Assembly (NCBI GenBank): GCA_021323675.1 | Contig: JAJPKP010000016.1 | Location: 62,001 to 126,000, forward strand | DNA from: Pseudomonadota bacterium | GTDB taxonomy: Bacteria; Desulfobacterota; Binatia; Binatales; Binataceae | Length of the DNA stretch: 64,000 nt | Direction: 5' to 3' | Shown here: piece by piece, positions 18,295 through 26,278 of the stretch | Layout of the letters: the number at the start of each line of letters is the position of its first letter | How positions within the stretch are numbered: position 1 is the first letter of the stretch | Made by a program: the position numbers and the translations under genes | Notes under the pieces: model-generated | Database searches by the model: none | Told to the model about the DNA's origin: nothing | What the model saw: the letters and a program-made list of their open reading frames with translations, nothing else

Positions 18295-18771
18295 ATGAGT
18301 GAAACATCGGAGACCCTGAACGCGGCGCCGGGCGGCTACAGGATTCATCCTCCGCTGCTGGCCGCCGGGCTCTTGATCGGAACCCTGATTCTGCACTCGC
18401 TGTTCGAGAGGGGCGACACGCAGGCGCACGGGGTTCTGGGGCTTCTGCTGGCGGCCGGCGGAATCGGGCTCAGCTTTTTCGCCGCCGCGCTTTTCCAGGC
18501 CCGCAACACGACCAAGAATCCGTACGGCGAGCCGTCCCAGTTCGTGGTCGAGATGCCGTACACGTTCACGCGCAACCCGATGTATCTGGGCCTGACGGTG
18601 GCGCTGCTCGGCTTGGCGATCTTTTTCGGATCGATCGTGATGCTCCTTGCGCCAATCGGATTTTTCCTGGTGCTGGATCGGATGGTGATTCCGAACGAGG
18701 AAAACGCGCTCGCGCGCATCTTTGGCCAGCAATACCTCGACTACAAGGCCCGGGTGCGGCGCTGGCTGTAA
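18295..18771 (+). CDS. Isoprenylcysteine-methyltransferase-like (ICMT/PEMT) membrane protein
   Basis: 158 residues with four predicted membrane segments. The C-terminal signature TFTRNPMYLG followed by NEENALARIFGQQYLDYKARVRRW is the ICMT/phospholipid-methyltransferase family pattern, which binds SAM and methylates lipid or prenyl-like substrates at the membrane. Substrate unknown in bacteria. Starts 16 bases after the response regulator stop, and PspA follows 48 bases later, so a lipid-modification role within a membrane stress operon is plausible. Confidence 0.88.
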   Translation: MSETSETLNAAPGGYRIHPPLLAAGLLIGTLILHSLFERGDTQAHGVLGLLLAAGGIGLSFFAAALFQARNTTKNPYGEPSQFVVEMPYTFTRNPMYLGLTVALLGLAIFFGSIVMLLAPIGFFLVLDRMVIPNEENALARIFGQQYLDYKARVRRWL

Positions 18772-18819
18772 CCGAATGCGGCTAAACTGGCGATGCGCCA
18801 AACGTGTCGCCGAGGAGAA

Positions 18820-19566
18820 ATGGCAATGTTCCTTTCACGCATATTGAACCTGATCGGCGGAAAGCTCCGGCGATGGCTGAAGGCAAGCGAAGCGCGCGAT
18901 CCCGAGGCGGTTTACGAAGCCGCAATCAGCGATCGCCTGCGCCGTTATCATCAGTTGAAAACGGCCGCCGCCGGCGTCATCTACATGCGCAACAAGCTCG
19001 AACGCGAGTTGCGCTCCAAGAGCCTCGAATTGCGCGAGGTCGACGAGCAGGCAGGTCAGGCCGCGGACATGAACGAGGACCAGTGCGCGCTGATTCTGAT
19101 CCAGCGCAAACACGAACTCGAAGCCGATTGCCAGCGCCTGCGTGAAGAACTCGGCGAGCTGACTCGCGAGGCCGAAGACGCCAAGAAAAACCTGGTCGCC
19201 TTCAAGGGCGAAATCGAAAAACTCAAAATCGAGAAGGTACAGATGCTGGCGCGGCTCAGGAATGCACAGGCGCGAGTCAGAATCCAGGAAGCGCTGGAAA
19301 GTCTCTCCTATGACGAAGACGTCCGCGCGCTGGAAGAAGTCCGCGAATCGATCCAGCGGATGCTCGCGCAGGCGGGCGTCAATCGCGAAGTCGGCGACTC
19401 GGAACTGGGCGCCAAGCTCGACGAAATTCGCCGGCGCAATGCAGAATCCAAAGCCGCCGCCGAACTGGCGGAGTTGAAGCGCCGCCGCCGTCCACCCCTG
19501 GCGCCGATGGACATTTTCACGCAAGCCGCCGATGCAGTTAACGGCCATCCGCGCGCGAACGACTAG
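18820..19566 (+). CDS. PspA/IM30 family membrane-stress protein
   Basis: 248 residues, almost wholly alpha-helical and strongly charged, with heptad-like repeats from residue 30 to 200 and the N-terminal FLSRILNLIGGKLRRWLKASEARDPEA split over residues 3-29, as expected for the amphipathic helix and first helix of PspA/IM30. These proteins form ESCRT-III-like assemblies on damaged inner membrane. I start at ATG 18820, behind a strong GAGGAG at 18812-18817, rather than at the earlier 18793. The C-terminal region (KRRRRPP) is basic. It is the fourth gene of the kinase locus. Confidence 0.88.
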   Translation: MAMFLSRILNLIGGKLRRWLKASEARDPEAVYEAAISDRLRRYHQLKTAAAGVIYMRNKLERELRSKSLELREVDEQAGQAADMNEDQCALILIQRKHELEADCQRLREELGELTREAEDAKKNLVAFKGEIEKLKIEKVQMLARLRNAQARVRIQEALESLSYDEDVRALEEVRESIQRMLAQAGVNREVGDSELGAKLDEIRRRNAESKAAAELAELKRRRRPPLAPMDIFTQAADAVNGHPRAND

Positions 19567-19605
19567 CGGAGTCCGTCGAGCCAGCCGCCGCAGAGGAATC
19601 AGCCG

Positions 19606-20046
19606 ATGTACCCGCGAGACACCCTCGATCGAGTGCTGACAGCGGCAGGAGTTGTGGCGCTGGGAGTCCTGGTGGCGCTCTGGATAGCGAAGAGCCGGAA
19701 CCACTCTATCGATGAGAGCACCGTCGTCACGATGGGCCGGCCACATCACGAGCATCACCATGTCATCGCGGTCGGCGGGCCAATGAACGTGGACGGCCCG
19801 ATGCACGTTCAGGGCAACCTGTACGTTGGCGGCCCGGCCACGGTGCACGGTCATGTGCGGGCGAACACCGTCGCGGTTGGCGGACCCATCGCGACGTCGT
19901 TGCCGAAGGGTGAGCCACCGGGTCCGTCGGGACAGACTTTTGCCAAATCGGTCGCTATAGGCGGACCGCTGACTGTTCAGGGTCCGCTCGTGGTTGACGG
20001 CAAGCTCGTGGTTGGCGGGCCGCTGCGCTCCGAGCCCGCCCAGTGA
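19606..20046 (+). CDS. Membrane-anchored short beta-helix (bactofilin-like) protein, copy A
   Basis: 146 residues: one N-terminal membrane segment (about 10-28), a His-rich patch (HHEHHH, 48-53), then short VGG-containing rungs (GGP, V.G.L.V.G patterns at about 18-residue spacing) with a GEPPGPSGQ loop in the middle. The rung spacing resembles bactofilin or left-handed beta-helix folds, so a polymer or scaffold role is possible. Residues 55-146 align without gaps to residues 33-124 of the third gene of the cluster, with 51 of 92 identical by hand. Not a canonical bactofilin; family unknown. 39 bases after pspA. Confidence 0.72.
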   Translation: MYPRDTLDRVLTAAGVVALGVLVALWIAKSRNHSIDESTVVTMGRPHHEHHHVIAVGGPMNVDGPMHVQGNLYVGGPATVHGHVRANTVAVGGPIATSLPKGEPPGPSGQTFAKSVAIGGPLTVQGPLVVDGKLVVGGPLRSEPAQ

Positions 20047-20829
20047 CGACGCGAGCGGAGTTCCGATCGCGCGGGAAGGAAGAGGCCTATGCACCAACGA
20101 TATGCGATTGGCGTTTTGCTCGCCGCAGCCATCCTGGCCGCCGCCGGATGCGATCGTTCGCCGCATGGGCAGTACGGCGGTGAGGTGGGCGGCATGACTA
20201 TTTCCGCTGCCGGAGTCTTCGGGGGTGCAAACGTCAACGTAAATGTCGGGATGTGCGCCGGCCGCGTCGTGCTCGTCCAGGGGGAGGCCACAGTTCAAGA
20301 CCGATGCTTCACGGGAGACACCAATGTCGTGTTGTGCACCGATGCGACTTCGGCCAACCCCATCAAGTGTTCTCCCGGCAACGGCACTCTCGCGATCGCC
20401 GGTACGGGCAGCGATGTAATCAGCTACGCACGGATCCGGTAAGAGCCAGGTTCAGCCGTGAACAGAGCTGCGCGGCTGGTTGTGCTGGGGCTGCTCTGTC
20501 TGGCCACCGCGGCGTGCGGCGAGATCTCGGCGGTCGCGAACCCCAACGCCGCTCGCGTTGGAGGTTCTCTTGATGTGCCAGGTCCTCTTCTGGTTCACGG
20601 CGATCTGCTGGTGGGTGGCACCGCCACTATCCACGGTCCAGTCTCGGCCCGCGCACTTCACGTCGGCGGGAGCGTCACAACCCCGTTTGCGCGTGGCGAA
20701 CCGCCCGGTCCCGCCGGGCAGGAGTATGCGACGGAGCTGGTCGTTGGCGGGTCGCTCGCCGTTCAAGGCCCGCTGATCGTTGACGGCTCTCTGCGAGTGG
20801 GTGGTTCGTTGCTGATGGAGCCCGCGCAG
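19768..20829 (+). repeat. Paralogous coding repeat within the beta-helix gene pair
   Basis: Codons at 19768-20043 (copy A) and 20554-20829 (copy B) encode 92-residue segments that align without gaps, 51 identical by hand count. The conserved parts are the VGG rungs, the GEPPGP.GQ loop and a QGPL.VDG..VGG.L..EPAQ ending. The gene for a Cys-rich lipoprotein sits between them. Confidence 0.85.
20089..20442 (+). CDS. Small Cys-containing lipoprotein of unknown function
   Basis: 117 residues. Signal peptide with lipobox LAAAGC; lipidated Cys at residue 21. The mature part is Gly/Val rich and has four more Cys (in MCAG, DRCF, VLCT and IKCS), enough for two disulfides, consistent with a periplasmic or surface location. 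I recognise no family. It lies between the two beta-helix genes, 42 bases after the first and 15 before the second, so it is probably part of the same assembly. Confidence 0.72.
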   Translation: MHQRYAIGVLLAAAILAAAGCDRSPHGQYGGEVGGMTISAAGVFGGANVNVNVGMCAGRVVLVQGEATVQDRCFTGDTNVVLCTDATSANPIKCSPGNGTLAIAGTGSDVISYARIR

Positions 20830-20889
20830 GGAACGGCGGGCGAAGCTCCACCGCAATTCGACGATCGGCAGCAGCTCTGGACCGAGTAA
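20458..20889 (+). CDS. Lipidated short beta-helix (bactofilin-like) protein, copy B
   Basis: 143 residues, starting at GTG 20458. Here the membrane anchor of copy A is replaced by a lipobox (LATAAC, Cys20). The beta-helix rungs align to copy A over 92 residues without gaps. A 19-residue tail after EPAQ ends in DDRQQLWTE. Copy A should sit in the inner membrane by its helix; copy B may go to the outer membrane because the residue after Cys20 is Gly, not Asp. Together they could bridge the two membranes, but that is inference. Confidence 0.72.
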   Translation: MNRAARLVVLGLLCLATAACGEISAVANPNAARVGGSLDVPGPLLVHGDLLVGGTATIHGPVSARALHVGGSVTTPFARGEPPGPAGQEYATELVVGGSLAVQGPLIVDGSLRVGGSLLMEPAQGTAGEAPPQFDDRQQLWTE

Positions 20890-21058
20890 GTTCAAGCCCG
20901 CCGTCCAAGCCCGCCAGTAAGATCAGCACCGTCGGTCTCGCCGTCCCAGGGCGGGTTGTGTAATCGCCGCGCCGATGAGTTATCTTGACGTTGCCAATTG
21001 AGGAGCGGCACTCTGGGACACTCGGAAAAAACCCTGTTCGAATGGAAAGGGGTGAGTA

Positions 21059-23293
21059 ATGAAGCAGCGAGTTCGTTACCTTATCTCGCTTGCACTCTTT
21101 TGCGCAGCGTGTGGCGGAAGCTCGAGCGGGAACACGCTTTCACCCGTGCCGCTCAACTCGACCGTAATGGTCCCAGGGCTGATGACGACCGGGCGCAATG
21201 CCCCGGGAGTCGCGCTGAAGTCCGGAGACATCCTGCTGGCAGGTGGCTTCGGCTCACTGAATGCGGTGGCGCTGGGGTCCGGCGAAATCTACCATCCCGC
21301 AACCGACAGCTTCAGTTCAGTCAGCAATCAACTGGCAATTCCGGCGATTGGACCGGTTCTGGCGGCGCTGAATGACGGCACAGCGCTGGTGGGGGGCGGA
21401 CGGGACAACTCCGGCACTGTGCTAGTACAGGCCGAAATCTATAATCCCGCGACGAACAGCTTTATTCCCACCAAAGGGGTGATGAACCAGGCTCGCTACG
21501 CGTTCACCGCCACGACGCTCCAGGACGGAACAGTGTTAGTCGCGGGAGGCGACGACGGCAACGGGGACTCTCTCAACACGGCGGAGATTTATAATCCGGC
21601 GACCGGAAGGTTCTCCTTCACCGCCGGCACGATGATCAACGCCCGAACGCTTCATCAGGCCGCGCTGCTCCCGAACGGCAAGGTTTTGCTGGCGGGTGGC
21701 ATTCAAGGAACGGACGTTTTATCAACGGCCGAGCTCTACGATCCGTCGTCAGGCACCTTCAGCGTGACCGCGGGCGAGCTTAGTTCACCGCGCTTCGAGT
21801 ACACGATGGTGATGCTGTCGGATGGACGCGTGCTTCTGGCGGGGGGAGCAGTTCCTTCGGATACCAACCCCGGAACCTCGAGCACTGCGGAAGTGTACGA
21901 TCCGAATACCTCGACGTTCAGTCCTGTCGCCAACGACATGAGTACAGGGCGGCGGTTTGCCTCCGGCGCTCCGCTGCCCGAGGGCAATGCCATCATCTGC
22001 GGCGGCAGCAGCGCCTTCCCCAACCAGATTCCGGATGCGACGTGCGATCTGTTTGACGCGGCCACCAATTCTTTTTCTCCGGCGGCCAGTCTTCATATCG
22101 CGCGCATGAGTGCGGCTGCGGCGGTGCTGCCCGACGGATCTCCGATATTCCTCGGCGGAATTGACAATCAGGGAACCTCCGGCGGCAACTACGAGCCGAG
22201 CGGGGAAATCTACCATGCCGCGACGCAGACTTTCAGCGTGACCGGGGGGCTCAACGCGCTCAGGGTTGCGTACGCATCGACGCTGCTGCACGATGGCCGG
22301 GTCCTGATCGCGGGCGGAGCCAATCAGACCTCGCGGCTCGATACGGCCGAAGTATTCGATCCAAAGACCGGTCACTTCATACCCACTTCCAACAATCTTG
22401 ACACCCAGCGGGTGTCGCTGAATGCGGTCACTTTGTCCGACGGCAAAGTGCTGATAACCGGCGGGAGCGGTGGGACCACGGCGGATCTGTTCGATCCGGT
22501 TACCATGAAATTTTCGTTGACTCCCGGGTCCATGGTGGCCGCGCGTTCGGTTGCCACCGCCACCCTGCTTCGCGATGGCACCGTGCTGATCGCCGGTGGC
22601 ATCGATCCTTCCAGCGGCGACTCCCTCGACAGCGCCGAGCTTTACGATCCGAGCACCGGCACCTTCAGCGCAACGAGCGGAAAGATGACATCGCCTCGCG
22701 CGCTTCATACGGCCACTTTGCTAGCGAACGGTGAAGTGCTGCTGGCCGGTGGAAGCACCAGCTCCCTTTTTTCAGGCGCGCTTGATACCGCGGAACTATA
22801 CAATCCGGCGGCCGGAACCTTCACCGCCGTTGCGCATCCAATGACCTCAGCGCGCGCCAGCGCGACCGCGAACCTGCTGCACAATGGCCAGGTTTTGATC
22901 GCCGGCGGCGCAATTGCGGACGGGAGCTCGATCGCATCCGCTGAGTTGTTCGATCCCAAGACCGGCACGTTCACGGCGGCGAATGGCGCGATGAGTAATG
23001 CGCGCGCTTTTCAGTCCGCAGTCACTCTGCACGACGGCCGCGTGATGGTCGCGGGCGGCAGCGTGGTGACACTGGTTGGCGGCGCCCTCTCCACAACATC
23101 GACTGATACGGTGGATTTTTATAATCCTGCCAGCGGGACGTTCACACCGGGGATACCGATGCTGTCGTCGCGCGACTTTTTCGTTGCGACCGCGCTGAAG
23201 GACGGGAAGGTACTTATTCCAGGCGGGCGGTTCGTTGCCTCCACCGGGGTTGGAATTGCGGCGCTCGAAACGGCGGAAATCTACACCCCTTGA
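21059..23293 (+). CDS. Kelch-like repeat lipoprotein, 14 repeats
   Basis: 744 residues. Lipobox LFCAAC, lipidated Cys18, then about 14 repeats of roughly 50 residues, each of the form DG.VL.AGG ... AE.Y.P.TGTF ... M...R. The repeats are of the kelch/galactose-oxidase-like type and cover nearly the whole mature protein. Seven blades make one propeller, so 14 suggests two stacked seven-bladed propellers. No catalytic residues were found. Located outside the cytoplasm on a membrane; ligand unknown. A good Shine-Dalgarno (AAAGGGGTG) precedes ATG 21059. A gap of 169 bases separates it from the kinase locus, so it likely has its own promoter. Confidence 0.88.
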   Translation: MKQRVRYLISLALFCAACGGSSSGNTLSPVPLNSTVMVPGLMTTGRNAPGVALKSGDILLAGGFGSLNAVALGSGEIYHPATDSFSSVSNQLAIPAIGPVLAALNDGTALVGGGRDNSGTVLVQAEIYNPATNSFIPTKGVMNQARYAFTATTLQDGTVLVAGGDDGNGDSLNTAEIYNPATGRFSFTAGTMINARTLHQAALLPNGKVLLAGGIQGTDVLSTAELYDPSSGTFSVTAGELSSPRFEYTMVMLSDGRVLLAGGAVPSDTNPGTSSTAEVYDPNTSTFSPVANDMSTGRRFASGAPLPEGNAIICGGSSAFPNQIPDATCDLFDAATNSFSPAASLHIARMSAAAAVLPDGSPIFLGGIDNQGTSGGNYEPSGEIYHAATQTFSVTGGLNALRVAYASTLLHDGRVLIAGGANQTSRLDTAEVFDPKTGHFIPTSNNLDTQRVSLNAVTLSDGKVLITGGSGGTTADLFDPVTMKFSLTPGSMVAARSVATATLLRDGTVLIAGGIDPSSGDSLDSAELYDPSTGTFSATSGKMTSPRALHTATLLANGEVLLAGGSTSSLFSGALDTAELYNPAAGTFTAVAHPMTSARASATANLLHNGQVLIAGGAIADGSSIASAELFDPKTGTFTAANGAMSNARAFQSAVTLHDGRVMVAGGSVVTLVGGALSTTSTDTVDFYNPASGTFTPGIPMLSSRDFFVATALKDGKVLIPGGRFVASTGVGIAALETAEIYTP

Positions 23294-23347
23294 ACGGGCC
23301 TTGTTCAGGGACCGCGGCGGTGCGATCGCTACGGCGATCTCAGCGAG

Positions 23348-24631
23348 CTATCTTCGGAACAGCGCCGATTCCGAAATCGGAATTCCCAGCGCGAACCGCC
23401 GAATCCAGTCGAGCGCGACCTGCGAAGAAAGCAGCTTGATCCAATCGCGCGTGCCGCGAAACTGATAGCGGCGCGAAACCTGGTCGCGATCCGAATCGAG
23501 CGCGATGCAGACGGTGCCGACGGGCTTGTCGGGCGTCCCGCCGTCCGGTCCCGCGATTCCCGAGGTCGCGACTGCTATGTCGGCGCCGCTGCGCTTGCGG
23601 GCACCGGCGGCCATTTCGCGCACGCATTCCTCGCTCACCGCGCCTGCCGTGCGCAGGGTCTGCTCGGAGACCCCGAGAATTCCCGCCTTGATTTCATTCG
23701 CATAGGTAACGAAGTCGGCGAGCAGGTAGTTCGAACTTCCTGGAACGTTGGTCAGGCGATGGCCGATCAGGCCGCCCGTGCAGCTCTCCGCTATCGCCAG
23801 CTTCAGCTTGCGCTCGGTCAGAAGCCGGCCGACGACTTCCTCCATCGAGACGTCGCCTTCAGCGAACACGAACTCGGAAATTTTGCCGCGCACGCGCTCG
23901 GCCAGCTCTTCGAGTTTGCGCTCCGCCTCGCCCGGTTGGCCTTCGACGGTGAGGCGCAGAGAGATTTGGGGAAAGCTGGCGCGCAGACCGACGCGCGCCT
24001 CGTCAGGCTTGATGAGTCCGGCGACCGCCTGATCGAGGGCGGATTCGCTCATCCCGAAGGTCTGAAAGATTCGCATCGCGATTATCTTGTCGGTGCCGCG
24101 GTTGCGCTGCAGCCACGGAACCACCCAGTTTTCCATCATCGGCTTCATCTCGCGCGGAACGCCGGGAAGCACGATGAGCTCGGAGGTGTGGCCGCTCAGA
24201 GTGACCGGCAGGCGAAAACCGGGCGCGGTGCCGAGCGGATTCGGGATGATCTCCGCGCCTTCGGGAAAATCCGCCTGCTTCAGATTGTTCTCCGGCATCA
24301 CCCGATTTATCGACGCGAACAACCGTTTCATGTGATCGACGGAGGCCTGATCGCGCACCAGCTTCACGCCGGCGATTCGCGCCACCGTTTCGGTCGTGAG
24401 ATCATCCACGGTCGGGCCGATGCCGCCGGTGGAGATGACCACGTCGCTCATGGCGATTGCGGTGCGCCACGCCCATTCCAGGCGCTCGGGCACATCGCCG
24501 GTGGTTATGACCGCGACCAGATCGATTCCGTTTTCGACCAGCTTGTCGGCCAGGTAATTCGAGTTGGTGTCGACGACCTTGCCGGTCATGATTTCGTCGC
24601 CGGTGGAGAGAATAACCGCCCGTTCGATCAT
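23348..24631 (-). CDS. cinA: CinA-family nicotinamide-nucleotide amidohydrolase
   Basis: 427 residues. N-terminal COG1058/MoCF-like domain (STGDEIMTGKVVDTNSNYLA, then STGGIGPTVDDLT) that hydrolyses ADP-ribose, and a C-terminal CinA deamidase domain (SCTGGLIGHRLTNVPGSS, SGIAGPDGGT, KPVGTV). Acts in recycling of NMN to nicotinic acid mononucleotide. The frame reaches back to 24667, overlapping pgpA; ATG 24631 has a GGAAGGA about 8 bases upstream and is preferred. It lies 20 bases after pgpA on the same strand, so they are probably cotranscribed. Confidence 0.92.
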   Translation of the reverse strand: MIERAVILSTGDEIMTGKVVDTNSNYLADKLVENGIDLVAVITTGDVPERLEWAWRTAIAMSDVVISTGGIGPTVDDLTTETVARIAGVKLVRDQASVDHMKRLFASINRVMPENNLKQADFPEGAEIIPNPLGTAPGFRLPVTLSGHTSELIVLPGVPREMKPMMENWVVPWLQRNRGTDKIIAMRIFQTFGMSESALDQAVAGLIKPDEARVGLRASFPQISLRLTVEGQPGEAERKLEELAERVRGKISEFVFAEGDVSMEEVVGRLLTERKLKLAIAESCTGGLIGHRLTNVPGSSNYLLADFVTYANEIKAGILGVSEQTLRTAGAVSEECVREMAAGARKRSGADIAVATSGIAGPDGGTPDKPVGTVCIALDSDRDQVSRRYQFRGTRDWIKLLSSQVALDWIRRFALGIPISESALFRR

Positions 24632-24651
24632 GGCTTGATTCCTTCCGATGC

Positions 24652-25113
24652 TCAGAACACGCGCCACAGGATTTGCAGGACGATATTCGCATATATCGCC
24701 GCCGCAAGATCGTCCAGCATCACTCCGGTTCCGCCTCCTACGCGCCGATCGATCAAATCGGCGGGAAACGGCTTGAGCACATCGAATATTCGAAACAGCA
24801 GGAAGCCCCCGAGCATCCAGGGTATCGTGATCGGATTGCCGAACATCGTCGCCGCCATCCCGAGGACTTCATCGAGGACGATTTTGGAGCTGTCGTGTTC
24901 GTCGAAGATCACTTCCGCGCGCCCCGAAATCCAGCATCCTATCGCAAAGGCGATCGCGAAGAGCCCGAGCGTGACCGCGGGCGAGTAAGTCCAAAGGGGT
25001 CCTGAGACGAACCAGACCAGGACCAGGCCAACCACCGATCCGGCGGTTCCCGGAGCGAAGGGCGAATAACCGCTGTAGGCGCCGGTAGCGAAGAAAATTA
25101 TAAGCGTGCGCAT
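24652..25113 (-). CDS. pgpA: Phosphatidylglycerophosphatase A
   Basis: 153-residue integral membrane enzyme that removes the phosphate from phosphatidylglycerophosphate in PG synthesis. Seen: PFAPGTAGS near residue 18, SKIVLDEVLGM with the acidic pair about residues 80-87, FRIFDVLKPFP, and a membrane C-terminus (LAAAIYANIVLQIL). Length and motif order are as expected. cinA follows. Confidence 0.9.
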   Translation of the reverse strand: MRTLIIFFATGAYSGYSPFAPGTAGSVVGLVLVWFVSGPLWTYSPAVTLGLFAIAFAIGCWISGRAEVIFDEHDSSKIVLDEVLGMAATMFGNPITIPWMLGGFLLFRIFDVLKPFPADLIDRRVGGGTGVMLDDLAAAIYANIVLQILWRVF

Positions 25114-25274
25114 CGCGATTCAGTTTTGAAGCGCGAACGATAGCACGGCGGGAGCGCGCGCAGTAGCTTCAGGCGCGGTCTGGCCGTGGGAGCCTGTCCT
25201 GAACCGGCGCGATGTTGAAGTCTGGCCCGCCGCCGTCTCGTAGAGGATACCAGGCCGCCTTTCGATGGCGGCAG

Positions 25275-26096
25275 TCAGGCGGTCGGGTACGGTATCGGCG
25301 GCTCTTCGGAACCGACCTCTACCGATGTAACACCCTCGATCGTGCGCGCGACTTCGCTTACCAGCTCGTCCCACGGCGCGACCAGCCCGGGGCCGTTGAG
25401 CCACACCGCTCCGGCGCGGCAGTTCACGGTGATTTGCGCATCGCGAATCTTAGGATGGGCGAGCAGGGCCGCGTGGACCTGCGCCGCAATCGCGGCATCG
25501 CACAGGGACGCTCGCGATGGAGCATCGGCGGTTGCGTCAATTTCGCGCGCCGCGTTCGCGAGCATCCGCGCGATCGATTCAACCGGCTGTGCCGATGAAT
25601 TGACAACAAGGTCGTACAAGGTCGGGTCGTCGATATCGACTCCGGAGAGCGTCTGGCTTCGGGCTTTTGCCTCGCGGTCGTGCTCGCGAACATGTTTTTC
25701 CGCCGCGGCGGGTGAAAGATTCTCTTCCTCGGCGGCGCGTTTGATGCGCTCCGCGATCGGTCCGACAACCCTGACGCGCAGCGCGCAGCGCAGCGGCGGA
25801 ATCTGATGAGCGAGTGTGCGGCCCGCTACGACGATCGCGTCCTTCGCAACCTCTTTGAGCAGCACGGAACGGATGTAGGCCAGGTAGCGATGGCTTTCGC
25901 TGTGCAGGCGTTCCCAGAAATGAGGAGTGCGCAGATCGAACACGAGCAGTTGGTCCTCGCTCACGCCGAAGCGATCGGCGGCTTCGGCAATAATTTCCTG
26001 CCCGGTTCTGAACCGCCATCCGAGTTCGTCCGCGGCAAGCCGGCCGATTTCGATGCCGCGGCTTCCGATTTGTTGACTGATCGCGATTACCGCCAA
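25275..26096 (-). CDS. Cytidylate-kinase-like protein with C-terminal BON-like domain
   Basis: 273 residues, starting at TTG 26096 behind GGGAGAG. N-terminal domain (about 1-185) resembles the cytidylate kinase-like family: ISQQIGSRGIEIGRLAADEL, the TGQEII segment, a VAGRTLAHQ motif and RVVGPIAERIKRAAEEE. Instead of a GxxGxGK P-loop it reads QIGSRGIEIG, so nucleotide binding is uncertain. The C-terminal part (about 205-262: VHAALLAHPKIRDAQITVNC, then LNGPGLVAPW) resembles a BON domain, a lipid- or membrane-associated fold rarely fused to a kinase. pgpA and cinA lie downstream, 161 bases away. Role unknown. Confidence 0.7.
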   Translation of the reverse strand: MAVIAISQQIGSRGIEIGRLAADELGWRFRTGQEIIAEAADRFGVSEDQLLVFDLRTPHFWERLHSESHRYLAYIRSVLLKEVAKDAIVVAGRTLAHQIPPLRCALRVRVVGPIAERIKRAAEEENLSPAAAEKHVREHDREAKARSQTLSGVDIDDPTLYDLVVNSSAQPVESIARMLANAAREIDATADAPSRASLCDAAIAAQVHAALLAHPKIRDAQITVNCRAGAVWLNGPGLVAPWDELVSEVARTIEGVTSVEVGSEEPPIPYPTA

Positions 26097-26278
26097 GCCA
26101 ATTCTCTCCCGATGCGCTTATTCGAGGCTCCCGCCGCATATTATGAACATGTCCGCCACACGGCAAACGGCGAAGATGGAATCGTTGATGCGGCGCGGCT
26201 AGGATGGCGCCTGCTTTGAACGGATTTCGCCGAGCCGTCAGCTTGGCGGACTCAGCTACAAGCGAGGCAACGGGTCCG

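Noticed and set aside
18772-18819. Sigma-54 promoter directly before pspA
   Set aside because: The GG at 18789 is not followed by GC after ten bases; the gap is also very short, so pspA is more likely read from upstream.
23334-23349. GATCGC-TACG-GCGATC hairpin between the Kelch and cinA genes
   Set aside because: Six-pair stem with no T run; I see too little to call it a terminator.
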